In this document: one piece after another, positions 25,086-33,301 of the stretch | Numbering within the stretch: position 1 is the first letter of the stretch | Layout of the letters: every line of letters begins with the position of its first letter | Assembly (NCBI RefSeq): GCF_900107455.1 | Contig: NZ_FNQB01000006.1 | Coordinates: forward strand, 124,001-188,000 | Length of the DNA stretch: 64,000 nt | Source: Asanoa ishikariensis | GTDB lineage: Bacteria; Actinomycetota; Actinomycetes; Mycobacteriales; Micromonosporaceae | Direction: 5' to 3' | Program-made: the position numbers and the translations under genes | The notes under the pieces: model-generated | Database searches by the model: none | What the model was told of the DNA's origin: nothing | What the model saw: the letters and a program-made list of their open reading frames with translations, nothing else

Positions 25086-26224
25086 CGCTGACCGGCGAAC
25101 TGGACGAGGCGATCCAGCGACGCCGCCCGAAGCGGGTGGTTGCCCTGGTCGCTGTCACCGCCACACTCGCATTGCTCTGCTGCGGTGGCGGCACCGCCGC
25201 CTTCTTCTTGGACGGCCTGAGCAACGACAACAACCAGGCCCTTTCGTCCTACGGCTGCGGCGCCGCCGGCCCACTGCCTGACGACGGTGATCTCCCACGG
25301 GTCTCTGGCTACAGCGAACCCCAGCTGCGGAACGCGGCGACGATCATCAATGTCGGCGCGGACCTCAAGGTGCCGCCAAAAGGTTGGGTCATCGCGATCG
25401 CGACCGCGATGCAGGAATCGTCGCTGAACAACCTGGGCAACCTCGGCTCACGCAATGATCACGATTCGCTCGGGCTCTTCCAGCAACGTCCGAGCCAAGG
25501 TTGGGGCACGCCGAGGCAGGTCCAGGACCCGGTCTACGCCAGCCGGAAGTTCTACCAGAAGCTCGTGAAGGTCCGCGGCTGGGAGCAGATGTCTCTGACC
25601 GACGCCGCCCAGGCAGTGCAGCGCAGCGCGTTCCCGGACGCCTACGCCAAGCATGAACCTGACGCTGCGGAGATCGTGAACATGCTGGCCGACGGTGCGG
25701 CGCGAGCGGTCGGAGCCAACTCGACATTGACCTGCGCCGCGATGGGCGACGTGGCAGCGTCAGGTTGGACCACCCCCGTCAAGGCCGGCGTCGTCTCAGG
25801 GTTCCGGACCTCATCGCGCCCCAGCCATCAGGGTGTCGACCTCGGCGCCTCCCGCGGCGACGACATCCTCGCCGCAGCCGCCGGCACGGTCATCGTGTCG
25901 CGGTGCGACAACGACCAAACACCGCCGTTCCGTTGCGACCGCGACGGTTCGCCGTCGACGCCCGGTTGCGGCTGGTATGTCGATATAATGCATGCCGACG
26001 AGGTCATGACCCGCTACTGTCACATGCTTTACCGCCCCAAGGTCCGAGTAGGGCAAGCGGTGGCCGCCGGCCAGCCGCTCGGCATCGTCGGCACGAGCGG
26101 CCACTCGTCGGGGCCCCACCTACACTTCGAGGTGCACCTGAATGGCGACCGCAGCTCAGCGGGTGCGACTGAGCCTTTGAAGTGGATGCGGGAAAAGGGC
26201 GCGCCGCTAGGCACCGGCGCATAA
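25082..26224 (+). CDS. Bifunctional cell-wall hydrolase: transglycosylase-like domain plus M23 peptidase
   Basis: A 380-residue exported protein with one N-terminal membrane segment. Residues about 75-200 resemble a lysozyme-like transglycosylase (AIATAMQESSLNNLGNLG, GLFQQRPSQGWGT). Residues about 225-375 are an M23/LytM zinc peptidase with HQGVDLGA, a YCHM segment and GPHLHFEVH, the three usual metal and catalytic motifs. It can plausibly open the peptidoglycan for a secretion channel, as VirB1 and Tcp cell-wall hydrolases do. It overlaps the VirB8-like gene by 4 nt. Confidence 0.8.
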   Translation: MTLTGELDEAIQRRRPKRVVALVAVTATLALLCCGGGTAAFFLDGLSNDNNQALSSYGCGAAGPLPDDGDLPRVSGYSEPQLRNAATIINVGADLKVPPKGWVIAIATAMQESSLNNLGNLGSRNDHDSLGLFQQRPSQGWGTPRQVQDPVYASRKFYQKLVKVRGWEQMSLTDAAQAVQRSAFPDAYAKHEPDAAEIVNMLADGAARAVGANSTLTCAAMGDVAASGWTTPVKAGVVSGFRTSSRPSHQGVDLGASRGDDILAAAAGTVIVSRCDNDQTPPFRCDRDGSPSTPGCGWYVDIMHADEVMTRYCHMLYRPKVRVGQAVAAGQPLGIVGTSGHSSGPHLHFEVHLNGDRSSAGATEPLKWMREKGAPLGTGA

Positions 26225-26260
26225 CTGCCGGACCTTCGGCGCGCGGAGCGGAGATAACTG

Positions 26261-26863
26261 ATGAGCCGCGAGCCGATGCCAGACCCGTTCGCTGACCAGC
26301 CCGACTGGGCGCCCCGGCCACCCCGCTCAATCGTGCCCACACCGGCTGCGAGCGTTGAGGATCTGCGCGGGCGACGTCTGGTAGTCGGGTTTCCGGGCGC
26401 CGGTTGGCGTGGCGATCTACGTGCCGATGATCGGATCGTGCAAGGCAGCCGCACCTACGTCCCGGCGATCCCAGAGCAGGAGTGGTACCGCGCCGAGTCC
26501 GAACAGATCGAGGTCTTCGCCCCGCTGGTACCGATCGACCGGGTCTGGGTCGAGACGTTGGGCGCTCCTGGGAAGGCCGGGGGCCATCGGGACGTGATCT
26601 CCCGGCTTGTCTCGCTCGACTTCCCGGCCACCCGCGTGGCGGTGCCAGCAGTCGATGTGGACGCTCTCTCTGGCCGACGAGTCGTTCAGGTGGTCGACGG
26701 GGTCGAGCGCCGAGATCTTCGTGCGGTCACCGAAGTACACACCAATGCAGATGGCGACATCTGCGTTCGGCTGGCGACAGAGCTCGAATGGTATCGCTGG
26801 GCGTGGAGCGGACAAGCACCGAAGACCGTCGAGGTCCCTGTGCATCTGCTCTGGATCGAATAG
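26261..26863 (+). CDS. Unknown protein with two tandem copies of a ~67-residue domain
   Basis: No known family recognised. The 200-residue soluble protein contains two related halves: residues 32-98 (VEDLRGRRLVVG, WRGDLRA, EQEWYRAES, VPIDRVWVE) and 133-200 (VDALSGRRVVQV, ERRDLRA, ELEWYRWAW, VPVHLLWIE). The match extends across L-GRR-V, R-DLRA, E-EWYR and the hydrophobic-W-(V/I)-E end. It follows the secretion genes by 36 nt with its own ribosome binding site, so it could be an accessory or immunity-like factor, but this is only context. Confidence 0.5.
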   Translation: MSREPMPDPFADQPDWAPRPPRSIVPTPAASVEDLRGRRLVVGFPGAGWRGDLRADDRIVQGSRTYVPAIPEQEWYRAESEQIEVFAPLVPIDRVWVETLGAPGKAGGHRDVISRLVSLDFPATRVAVPAVDVDALSGRRVVQVVDGVERRDLRAVTEVHTNADGDICVRLATELEWYRWAWSGQAPKTVEVPVHLLWIE

Positions 26864-27358
26864 TTAGCCGAGCAGTTGCGCACCGCAGACTTTCCACCCG
26901 TCGCCTTCGTCCACGACCCTGAACTGCCAATCTTGCGTGGACCTTTCGGCACCCGCGATTGTTCGAGTGAGTTGCGTAGCCACAGTTCGATCGGAACCAG
27001 CCTCGGTTACCGCGAGCGGACCCCACGACACATCGATCGTGATTCCAAAGCCCTCTTCCCGATGGTCCACATCTGCCCTGAAGGCCCGGATGGGCTCCAG
27101 CCCACGGTCTTCCTTGCATTCGAGCGACTCGGCACGAACGTCGTTACGTTGCACGAGGAACTCCCGCAGGTAGTTATCGACCGTCACGTCTGGCTCTCCG
27201 CGGTCGATGGCGGTGGCTTCGTCGTAGAGGTTGATTCCTACTCCTACTCCGCCCAGGCAGAGCAGGGTCAGCACCCCCCCGATCACCATCAGGAGGAGGC
27301 GCAGCGGGCGGACGCTTCGCTCGCCCGGGGTCGTGCGTGCGGAGGATGCGGCGGCCAC
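26864..27358 (-). CDS. Membrane-anchored protein with NTF2-like external domain
   Basis: A 164-residue protein. A basic N-terminus is followed by one membrane segment (LLLMVIGGVLTLLCLGGVGV) and an extracytoplasmic domain beginning PDVTVDNYLREFLVQRNDV and ending DWQFRVVDEGDGWKVCGAQL, with two cysteines that may pair. The end pattern is common in NTF2-like domains, including those of actinobacterial anchored proteins of unknown role. Its stop codon is directly adjacent to the stop of the converging gene. It diverges from the FtsK-like gene, with 86 bp between them. Confidence 0.55.
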   Translation of the reverse strand: MAAASSARTTPGERSVRPLRLLLMVIGGVLTLLCLGGVGVGINLYDEATAIDRGEPDVTVDNYLREFLVQRNDVRAESLECKEDRGLEPIRAFRADVDHREEGFGITIDVSWGPLAVTEAGSDRTVATQLTRTIAGAERSTQDWQFRVVDEGDGWKVCGAQLLG

Positions 27359-27444
27359 ATGACGAGGTTAGCCGTACGGCACGCGGAGGGGAGCGTGGGA
27401 CATTCTGCCGCGCTGCTATACCGTCACTCCGGGAGGTGAGCGGT

Positions 27445-30009
27445 GTGTCCAGGACGCAGGCGCGAGCCTTAGAAGCCGCCGCGCTGCACCGCCAAGCTGC
27501 TGCGGTCGTTGATGCCGCCGAGGTGGCGCTTGTTGGTGTTCGGGCGCCTGTCGCTGACGAGCGCGCACAGCATGACCTGGCCGAACGGCTGCGGGCCGCG
27601 GCCGGTGTGCTCACGCCCGGCTGGCTTGGTGGGCAGCTCGACGCGCGGTTCGAAGACACTCCGCTCGGTGGTCCCCGGGTGCCTTCCTTCGTGCGGATCG
27701 GCACCGCTCAGCCGCTCGACGACGCACGCTTTCCCGCGATCGTTCCGCTGCTCGGCACCGGCCACCTGACGATCGACGCCGATGCTCGCGACCCCCGGGT
27801 CGCCGGGCTGATCAGGGCCACCCTGCTCCGGTTGCTCGCCGCCGCGCCGCCCGGGTCCTTGCTCGTACGCGCCGTCGATGCCGCCGGTGGCGGGATGCTT
27901 TTCGCACCCTTCGCCGCGCTCGCCGACGCCGGGTTGATGCCTCCGCCGGCCACCGATCGCACCGCTCTGCGGGCCGTGCTCGCCGAGGCCGAGCAGTGGG
28001 TGCGCCCCGCCCGCCCTACCGCCGTCCGGCACACCCGGCGCGAACGTACCCTCCTCGTGGTCATCGCGAGTTTGCCCGAACTCACCGAGACCGCCGATCT
28101 GACCCGCATCTCCGCGTTGGCTCAGGCGGGGCCGGACGCTGGTCTGCACCTGATCGTCGCCGGTTGGCCGCCGCCGCCGCTGACCCTGGAGACCACCCAG
28201 CAGCCCATGCCGCTGGCCACCCGGATCGCGTTGCGCAACCCCCATGCCCTGGTCAGCGACCCGCCCGGCGCCAACTTCGCGACGTCGCCGCACGTCGGGC
28301 TCAACGCTCCCGTGTTCCTCGATGACGACCCGCCGCCGCACCTGTTCGAGCGGGTTTGTGCCGAGCTCGGTGCTCGGTTCGCCGCCAGCTCGCGCCTCAA
28401 CCTGCGGGACCTGTTGCCCGAGCAGGAGAGCGACACCTGGACCGACGAGTCCGCGTCCGGCCTGGCCACGGTGGTCGGCCACGACGGCGACCGGCCCGTA
28501 AACCTCCAGTTCAACGATCTGACTCCACACTGGATGATCGGCGGTCGGTCCGGTGCGGGCAAGACCGCGTTCCTGATCAACGTGCTGTACGGGTTGGCCA
28601 CCCGCTACGGCCCCGACGAGATGACGCTCTACCTGCTCGACTTCAAAGAGGGCATCTCGTTCGCCGAGTTCGTGCCGACCGAGCGCGACCGCACCTGGCT
28701 GCCGCACGCCCGCGCCGTCGGGGTCGAGTCCGACCGGGAGTACGGCCTTGCCGTGTTGCGTGACCTCGACGCCGAGATGGGTCGCCGCTCGGTCGCCTAC
28801 AAGCGGGCCGGCGTCACCCGGTTCACCGACCTGCGCGAGAGCCAGCCGCTGCCGCGGATCGTCTGCGTGATCGACGAGTTCCAGGTACTGCTGGCGGGCG
28901 CCGACCGGGCGGCCACCGAGGCGGTCACGCTGCTCGAGTCACTGGCCCGCAAGGGTCGCTCGTACGGCATCCATCTGGTCCTGGCCAGCCAGACCGTGCT
29001 CGGCGTCGAAGCGCTCTACGCCAAGCGCGACTCGATCTTCGGCCAGTTCCCGGTGCGGGTCGCCCTCCCGGGCGGCGGCGACGTGCTGGAGCCGACCAAC
29101 GACGCGGCCGCCGGCCTCCCGCTCGGCGCCGCGGTCGTCAACACGGCCGGTGGCCTCGGCGGTCCGCGCGGCGCGACCCGCGGGCACGAGCGGGTGATCC
29201 GTTTCCCGGACCCGCACGGCGACCGGTCCGCGCTGGTCAAACTGCGACACGCGCTCTGGGAACGGCGCACCGCCGACGCCGCGCCGCCCAAGGTCTTCGC
29301 CGGGTACGCGCACCAGCACCTCAACGACGACCCCACCTTCCGGGCGGCCCTCGCCGGCCGGATCACCCGTCCCGCCGCGCTGGTCGGCCGCCACATCGAC
29401 GTGTCGCTCAGCACCGCGGCCTTCCCGCTCGACACCGCGCCCGGCCGGCATCTCGCGGTGATCGGCCCGAGCGCGGCCGGCGCCGGGGTGCTCGACGCCG
29501 CAGCCCGCAGCGTCGCCGCGCACCACCCGCCGCGTACCGCCCGATTCGTGATCGCATCTCTGGTCGCCGAGGGCGACGACGTCGCCGCGGACCTGGCCCG
29601 CGACCTCGCCGAGCGGCAGGAGGTCGAGATGGTCACCGCGGCCGAGCTCGCCGACACGCTGACCATCGACCGCCCCGGCTACATGGTGGTGTTCGGAATG
29701 GACGCGATGGCCGGCGGCGCGCTGCCGCCCGACCGGCTCCGCCTGGTGTTGCGCACCGGCCCCGGCCGCGGCGTGCACCTGCTCTCCTGGTGGCGCGGCC
29801 TGCGACGGTTCACCGACGAGGTCGGCCCGGCCGCCCGCGAAGACGTCGCCGGCCTGGTGTTCCTCAACGTTCCCGGTGCCGACGTGAGCCTGCTGCTCAA
29901 CCGCCCGGTCGACTGGCAGCCGCGAGACAACCGGGCGCTGCTGCACGACCGGCACACCGACCGCACCTCCGTGATCGTGCCGTTCGTGCGCTCCGAGGCC
30001 GACCGATGA
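27445..30009 (+). CDS. FtsK/SpoIIIE-type ATPase
   Basis: An 854-residue cytoplasmic protein. The central ATPase domain has Walker A GGRSGAGKT (from residue 366) and Walker B IVCVIDEF (about 472-479), then ARKGRSYGIHLVLASQT, as in FtsK/SpoIIIE and EccC proteins. A second, C-terminal ATPase-like domain has IGPSAAGAG in place of Walker A and lacks the lysine, so it is probably inactive. There is no membrane segment. Start is the GTG at 27445, 8 nt after GGAGG. It could pump DNA or proteins, as a coupling ATPase for the upstream VirB-like genes or for its own small partner. Confidence 0.8.
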   Translation: MSRTQARALEAAALHRQAAAVVDAAEVALVGVRAPVADERAQHDLAERLRAAAGVLTPGWLGGQLDARFEDTPLGGPRVPSFVRIGTAQPLDDARFPAIVPLLGTGHLTIDADARDPRVAGLIRATLLRLLAAAPPGSLLVRAVDAAGGGMLFAPFAALADAGLMPPPATDRTALRAVLAEAEQWVRPARPTAVRHTRRERTLLVVIASLPELTETADLTRISALAQAGPDAGLHLIVAGWPPPPLTLETTQQPMPLATRIALRNPHALVSDPPGANFATSPHVGLNAPVFLDDDPPPHLFERVCAELGARFAASSRLNLRDLLPEQESDTWTDESASGLATVVGHDGDRPVNLQFNDLTPHWMIGGRSGAGKTAFLINVLYGLATRYGPDEMTLYLLDFKEGISFAEFVPTERDRTWLPHARAVGVESDREYGLAVLRDLDAEMGRRSVAYKRAGVTRFTDLRESQPLPRIVCVIDEFQVLLAGADRAATEAVTLLESLARKGRSYGIHLVLASQTVLGVEALYAKRDSIFGQFPVRVALPGGGDVLEPTNDAAAGLPLGAAVVNTAGGLGGPRGATRGHERVIRFPDPHGDRSALVKLRHALWERRTADAAPPKVFAGYAHQHLNDDPTFRAALAGRITRPAALVGRHIDVSLSTAAFPLDTAPGRHLAVIGPSAAGAGVLDAAARSVAAHHPPRTARFVIASLVAEGDDVAADLARDLAERQEVEMVTAAELADTLTIDRPGYMVVFGMDAMAGGALPPDRLRLVLRTGPGRGVHLLSWWRGLRRFTDEVGPAAREDVAGLVFLNVPGADVSLLLNRPVDWQPRDNRALLHDRHTDRTSVIVPFVRSEADR

Positions 30010-30794
30010 CCACCGACCAGCCGACCAACGGAACCCCGTACAGCGTGCCCGACCAGCCGACACCCACCCCGTTGCCGGCGCACCCGAACCCGGTGCCGCA
30101 ACAGCCGTCCTACGGCCACTCGCACCGGCCGGACGACACCGACCCGGGCACGGCCTGGTCGGACTACTGCGCCGCCGCCCAACGGCTCGACGCGGTGCGC
30201 CGGGGTGCGGCCACCGCGGCCGGCGAGCAGGCCCAGGCGACCCGGGCGGCGCGCGAGGAGCTCTCCGCGGTCCGCGCCCGGCTGGTGCCGCAACAGGCGA
30301 GGTTGCGCGAGGCCGGCGTACCCGATGTCGATCTTCACCCGACCCGCGCGGACGCCGAGGCGGCCGGCCGGACCATCGGCGGCGATCCGGCGGGTGTGTT
30401 GACCGCGTTGCACCAGGCCCGATCGACCGCCGACCGCGCCGACGCCGCCCTGCTCGGGGTGCCCGGAGCCGCGCTCGGCGTGACCGGCCCCCGCACGCCG
30501 GTCCGCAGTTGGGTGCGCAACATGCTCGTATACGGGCCGTTCGCCGCTGCGGTCCTGGTGGTCCAGATCGCGCTGCTGGTCACCGCCCAGGGCACACCGA
30601 TGACGATCTACGCACTCGGCTGTGGGCTCGCACTGCCGCTGGCCGCACTCGGGTTCGCCTGGGTCACGATCGGCGCCGCGTTCCCCGCCCCGGCCGGCGG
30701 CAAGGTCGACCGCACCCTCCCGATCGGCGCCGTGACCTGCTTCGCACCCGTCCTGATCACCCTCATCGGCCAGGCCGTCCTGGCCGTCACCTAG
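30006..30794 (+). CDS. Coiled-coil membrane protein of the FtsK-like operon
   Basis: No named family recognised. The 262-residue protein has a Pro/Thr-rich N-terminus (about 45 residues), a helical region likely to form a coiled coil (AQRLDAVRRGAATAAGEQA to about residue 120), then three C-terminal membrane segments (VYGPFAAAVLVVQIALLVT, IYALGCGLALPLAALGFAWV, VLITLIGQAVLAV). It overlaps the ATPase gene by 4 nt, so the two are co-translated and may form a complex at the membrane. Confidence 0.6.
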   Translation: MTTDQPTNGTPYSVPDQPTPTPLPAHPNPVPQQPSYGHSHRPDDTDPGTAWSDYCAAAQRLDAVRRGAATAAGEQAQATRAAREELSAVRARLVPQQARLREAGVPDVDLHPTRADAEAAGRTIGGDPAGVLTALHQARSTADRADAALLGVPGAALGVTGPRTPVRSWVRNMLVYGPFAAAVLVVQIALLVTAQGTPMTIYALGCGLALPLAALGFAWVTIGAAFPAPAGGKVDRTLPIGAVTCFAPVLITLIGQAVLAVT

Positions 30795-30803
30795 GCGGTC
30801 CGC

Positions 30804-31064
30804 ATGCCGAACGTCGAAGAGGTCAAGCTCAACGTCGCCGCCTCGGTCGACCAGACCCAACGCGCCCTGCAGACCCTGCGCGGCGTGACGGACGCGTTCG
30901 ACGAGGCCCTGACCCGCCTCCGCTTCACCGCGATCGGGTCAGCGCACCCGTCCATCATGGACGCGATCGCGAACCTGGAGCAGGCTCGGTCACGGCTCGA
31001 CGAAGCGCAGTCGCTCGCCTCGAACGCGCTCAGCTCCGCCGACAACTTCCGCAGCATGGTCTAA
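30804..31064 (+). CDS. 86-residue helical protein (ESX-like size, no WXG motif)
   Basis: A short, entirely helical protein (VEEVKLNVAASVDQTQRALQ, AIANLEQARSRLDEAQSLAS) with heptad-like spacing and a short turn around SAHPS in the middle. Size and two-helix layout resemble WXG100 secreted proteins, but WXG is absent; the turn region reads RFTAIGSAHPS. It is the last gene of a three-gene unit after an FtsK-type ATPase and a membrane protein, so it may be a substrate or a structural partner. Confidence 0.55.
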   Translation: MPNVEEVKLNVAASVDQTQRALQTLRGVTDAFDEALTRLRFTAIGSAHPSIMDAIANLEQARSRLDEAQSLASNALSSADNFRSMV

Positions 31065-31080
31065 ATCAAAAGCAAGATGC

Positions 31081-31277
31081 GGTCCCGGGTTCGTCGAGGG
31101 CGCGACCGTTGCTCCCGCCGGGGACCGGGCCGGGCCCAAGGGGGCCCGTCCCTGCCAGGTCCGCGGGACACAACCAATGATCCGGGCTTCCCGGGTCAGG
31201 TGAGGGACGATCGTTGGTCCCGCCCGAAACTGGTGCGTGCCCTGGGGGCCCGTCCCTGCCAGGTCCGCGGGACACAA
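31081..31277 (+). repeat. Intergenic direct repeat (two units, 104-bp period)
   Basis: The 366-bp gap between 31065 and 31430 holds no gene but two related units, both containing an identical 33-nt segment (31141-31173 and 31245-31277) that ends CCGCGGGACACAA. The first unit also carries a 25-nt segment (31103-31127) found in exact inverted form at 32596-32620, beyond the EamA gene. The units are GC-rich with internal palindromes. Confidence 0.8.
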
Positions 31278-31353
31278 TCCAACTGCGTTGGGCCCTTGCG
31301 TTGCGATAAGGTCCGCCGCGTGACTCGCTTCGTGCTTTCGCCGCCCGCCACTC

Positions 31354-31372
31354 GCTAACGATCATCGTTAGC
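31354..31372 (+). promoter_or_regulatory. Palindrome upstream of the EamA gene, possible operator
   Basis: Perfect 9-bp inverted repeat GCTAACGAT-C-ATCGTTAGC, about 58 nt before the EamA start and much less GC-rich than its surroundings. It has the form of a dimeric repressor site. No regulator gene is adjacent, so the binding protein is unknown. Confidence 0.45.
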
Positions 31373-31430
31373 TGACCCGGCTCTTTGCTTCTTTCCTGAG
31401 CCCGGGTCCTTCAGTGGCGCCCGGGCGGCG

Positions 31431-32411
31431 ATGACACGGAGAACTGAGTTGCACTCGAAAACAACCCTGCCCGTTGGGCGGGGAATCCTTTACATCCTCG
31501 TAGCGGCGGTGGCCTGGGGCACGGCCGGCGCCGGCGCGGCGATCCTCTACAACACCAGCGGACTGGGCCCGATCGCGGTCTCGTTCTGGCGCTTTGCCTT
31601 CGGCGTTCTGCTACTCGGCGCGGTCCAACTACTGGCACGCCGCCGCCGGCCGGCCACCCGGCAACCGCTGCGCCACGTGGTGATCACCGGGTTGGGCCTG
31701 GTCGTCTTCCAGACGGCGTACTTCGCCGCGGTCCAATACGCCGGCCTCGCCATCGCGACCGTGGTGACGTTGGGCTCCGGCCCGATCCTGATCGCCGTCG
31801 GCGCCCGCCTCACGAGCGACGACGAACGCCTGGGCCGGGGCGGCGCCCTGACCGTAGGGCTCGCGCTGCTCGGCCTGCTCCTGCTCGTCGGCGGCGGAGG
31901 TGCCACCGGCGGTTCGGCGCCGACGTTGGGCCTGGCCTGCGCCGCCGTGTCCGCCACGGGCTATGCGGCCGTCACCCTGCTCAACCGCAGGTCCGGCCCG
32001 ACCGCCGACCCGCTGTCCACGACCCTGGGCGGCTTCACGGTCGGCCTGATCTGCCTGTTCCCGGCGGCCCTGTTCGAAGGCCTGCTGCCCACCACCGGTG
32101 ACGCCGGCCAGACGGTGGCCCTGCTCGCCTACCTGGGCGCGGCACCCTCCGCCCTGGCCTACGCCCTGTTCTTCGCGGGGCTGGCAGTAGTGCGCGCGAC
32201 CACCGCCTCGGTGCTCGCCCTAGCCGAGCCCCTGGCCGCAGCCGTCATCGCAGTGCTCTGGCTCGACGAACGCCTCACGGTGTCAGCAACGGCCGGCTCG
32301 ATCCTGCTGGGCGTGGCCGTGGTCGCACTGACCCTGACCGAACGCCGGGCTGCGCGCACGGCTACCGAACCCACCCCCACGCCAACCCTCAGCACGACCA
32401 GCTCAAGGTAA
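31431..32411 (+). CDS. EamA (DMT) family exporter
   Basis: A 326-residue membrane protein with ten hydrophobic segments arranged as two EamA repeats (ILYILVAAVAWGTAGAGAAI for the first, TLGLACAAVSATGYAAVTLL for the second). Typical motifs are GPIAVSFWRFAFG and the end ASVLALAEPLAAAVIAVLWL. Such proteins export metabolites or drugs; the substrate cannot be inferred. It stands alone between inverted intergenic repeats and carries a possible operator upstream. Confidence 0.85.
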   Translation: MTRRTELHSKTTLPVGRGILYILVAAVAWGTAGAGAAILYNTSGLGPIAVSFWRFAFGVLLLGAVQLLARRRRPATRQPLRHVVITGLGLVVFQTAYFAAVQYAGLAIATVVTLGSGPILIAVGARLTSDDERLGRGGALTVGLALLGLLLLVGGGGATGGSAPTLGLACAAVSATGYAAVTLLNRRSGPTADPLSTTLGGFTVGLICLFPAALFEGLLPTTGDAGQTVALLAYLGAAPSALAYALFFAGLAVVRATTASVLALAEPLAAAVIAVLWLDERLTVSATAGSILLGVAVVALTLTERRAARTATEPTPTPTLSTTSSR

Positions 32412-32567
32412 TCGAGGCGCCGGCGGATACGGACGGGGGCAATCCACGTCCGCCGGCACCACCCCGGCCTCAAGACGCTCACACGGCCGGGCCCAGCTGA
32501 CGGCGTGCGCTCCGACCTTGGTGCCGGGTCATTGTGATCACCACAGCTCGCCGGTGAAGAAAACCCC

Positions 32568-32620
32568 TGCGGACCTGGCAGCGAAGCGAAGCGAGCGGTC
32601 CCCGGCGGGAGCAACGGTCG
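32568..32620 (-). repeat. Inverted copy of the 31.1-kb intergenic repeat
   Basis: On the minus strand this stretch reproduces 25 nt of the unit at 31103-31127 exactly (here 32596-32620) and then CTGCCAGGTCCGC (here 32568-32580), with a different spacer between them. The copies flank the EamA gene in opposite orientation, about 1.5 kb apart, and this one lies just past the folE stop. Confidence 0.75.
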
Positions 32621-32642
32621 TGCCCACCACGGACCCGGGAAA

Positions 32643-33242
32643 TCACCCGATGATCAGGGCCATCGCTTCGGATCGGCTCTTGGCGTCGCTCTGGAAGATG
32701 CCGCGGACCGCGGACGTCACCGTCTTGGCGCCGTCCTTCTGGATGCCGCGCATCGCCATGCAGAGGTGTTCGCATTCCAGCACCGCGATCACTCCGCGGG
32801 GCTCGAGCTTTTGCATCAGCAGGTCGGCTATCTGGGTCGTGAGCCGCTCCTGGACCTGCGGGCGGCGGGCGTAGATCTCGACGATGCGGGCCAGCTTGGA
32901 CAGGCCGGTTATCCGGCCGCTCGGGCCCGGGATGTAGCCGATGTGCGCCACGCCCTTGAACGGGAGCAGGTGGTGTTCGCAGACGCTCATGACCTCGATG
33001 TCGCGGACCAGCACCAGTTCCTGGTGCGCCGCGTCGAAGGTCGTGTTGAGCACCTGGGCCGGGTCGACCCGGAGGCCCGCGAAGAGTTCCGCGTAGGCGC
33101 GGGCGACTCGCAGCGGGGTCTTGGTCAGGCCGTCGCGGTCCGGGTCTTCGCCGATCGCGATCAGGATCTCGCGGACGGCCTTCTCGATCCGGCCCAGGTC
33201 GACGGCCTCTTCAACCGGGCGGCCCGCGAGCTTGCCGTCCAC
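32643..33242 (-). CDS. folE: GTP cyclohydrolase I
   Basis: Opens the folate pathway by converting GTP to dihydroneopterin triphosphate. The product has [15 protein letters not shown], the zinc and active-site region [40 protein letters not shown], and CEHLCM with the second zinc cysteine. The coordinates use the GTG at 33242 (199 residues), but reading is open and protein-like upstream to a CTG at 33305 that overlaps the ftsH stop (CTGA) and adds 21 residues ([20 protein letters not shown]). That CTG may be the true start. It follows ftsH in one transcript. Confidence 0.92.
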   Translation of the reverse strand: MDGKLAGRPVEEAVDLGRIEKAVREILIAIGEDPDRDGLTKTPLRVARAYAELFAGLRVDPAQVLNTTFDAAHQELVLVRDIEVMSVCEHHLLPFKGVAHIGYIPGPSGRITGLSKLARIVEIYARRPQVQERLTTQIADLLMQKLEPRGVIAVLECEHLCMAMRGIQKDGAKTVTSAVRGIFQSDAKSRSEAMALIIG

Positions 33243-33301
33243 GAGCCGGGCGGCGAGGTAATCGAGCTCTACCTCGCCGTCCGCCTCGTAGTCGATGTTG
33301 C

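Noticed and set aside
17695-32642. Integrative conjugative element with att sites
   Set aside because: No integrase, relaxase, tRNA end or matching direct repeats at the borders could be found, so an active mobile element is not claimed.
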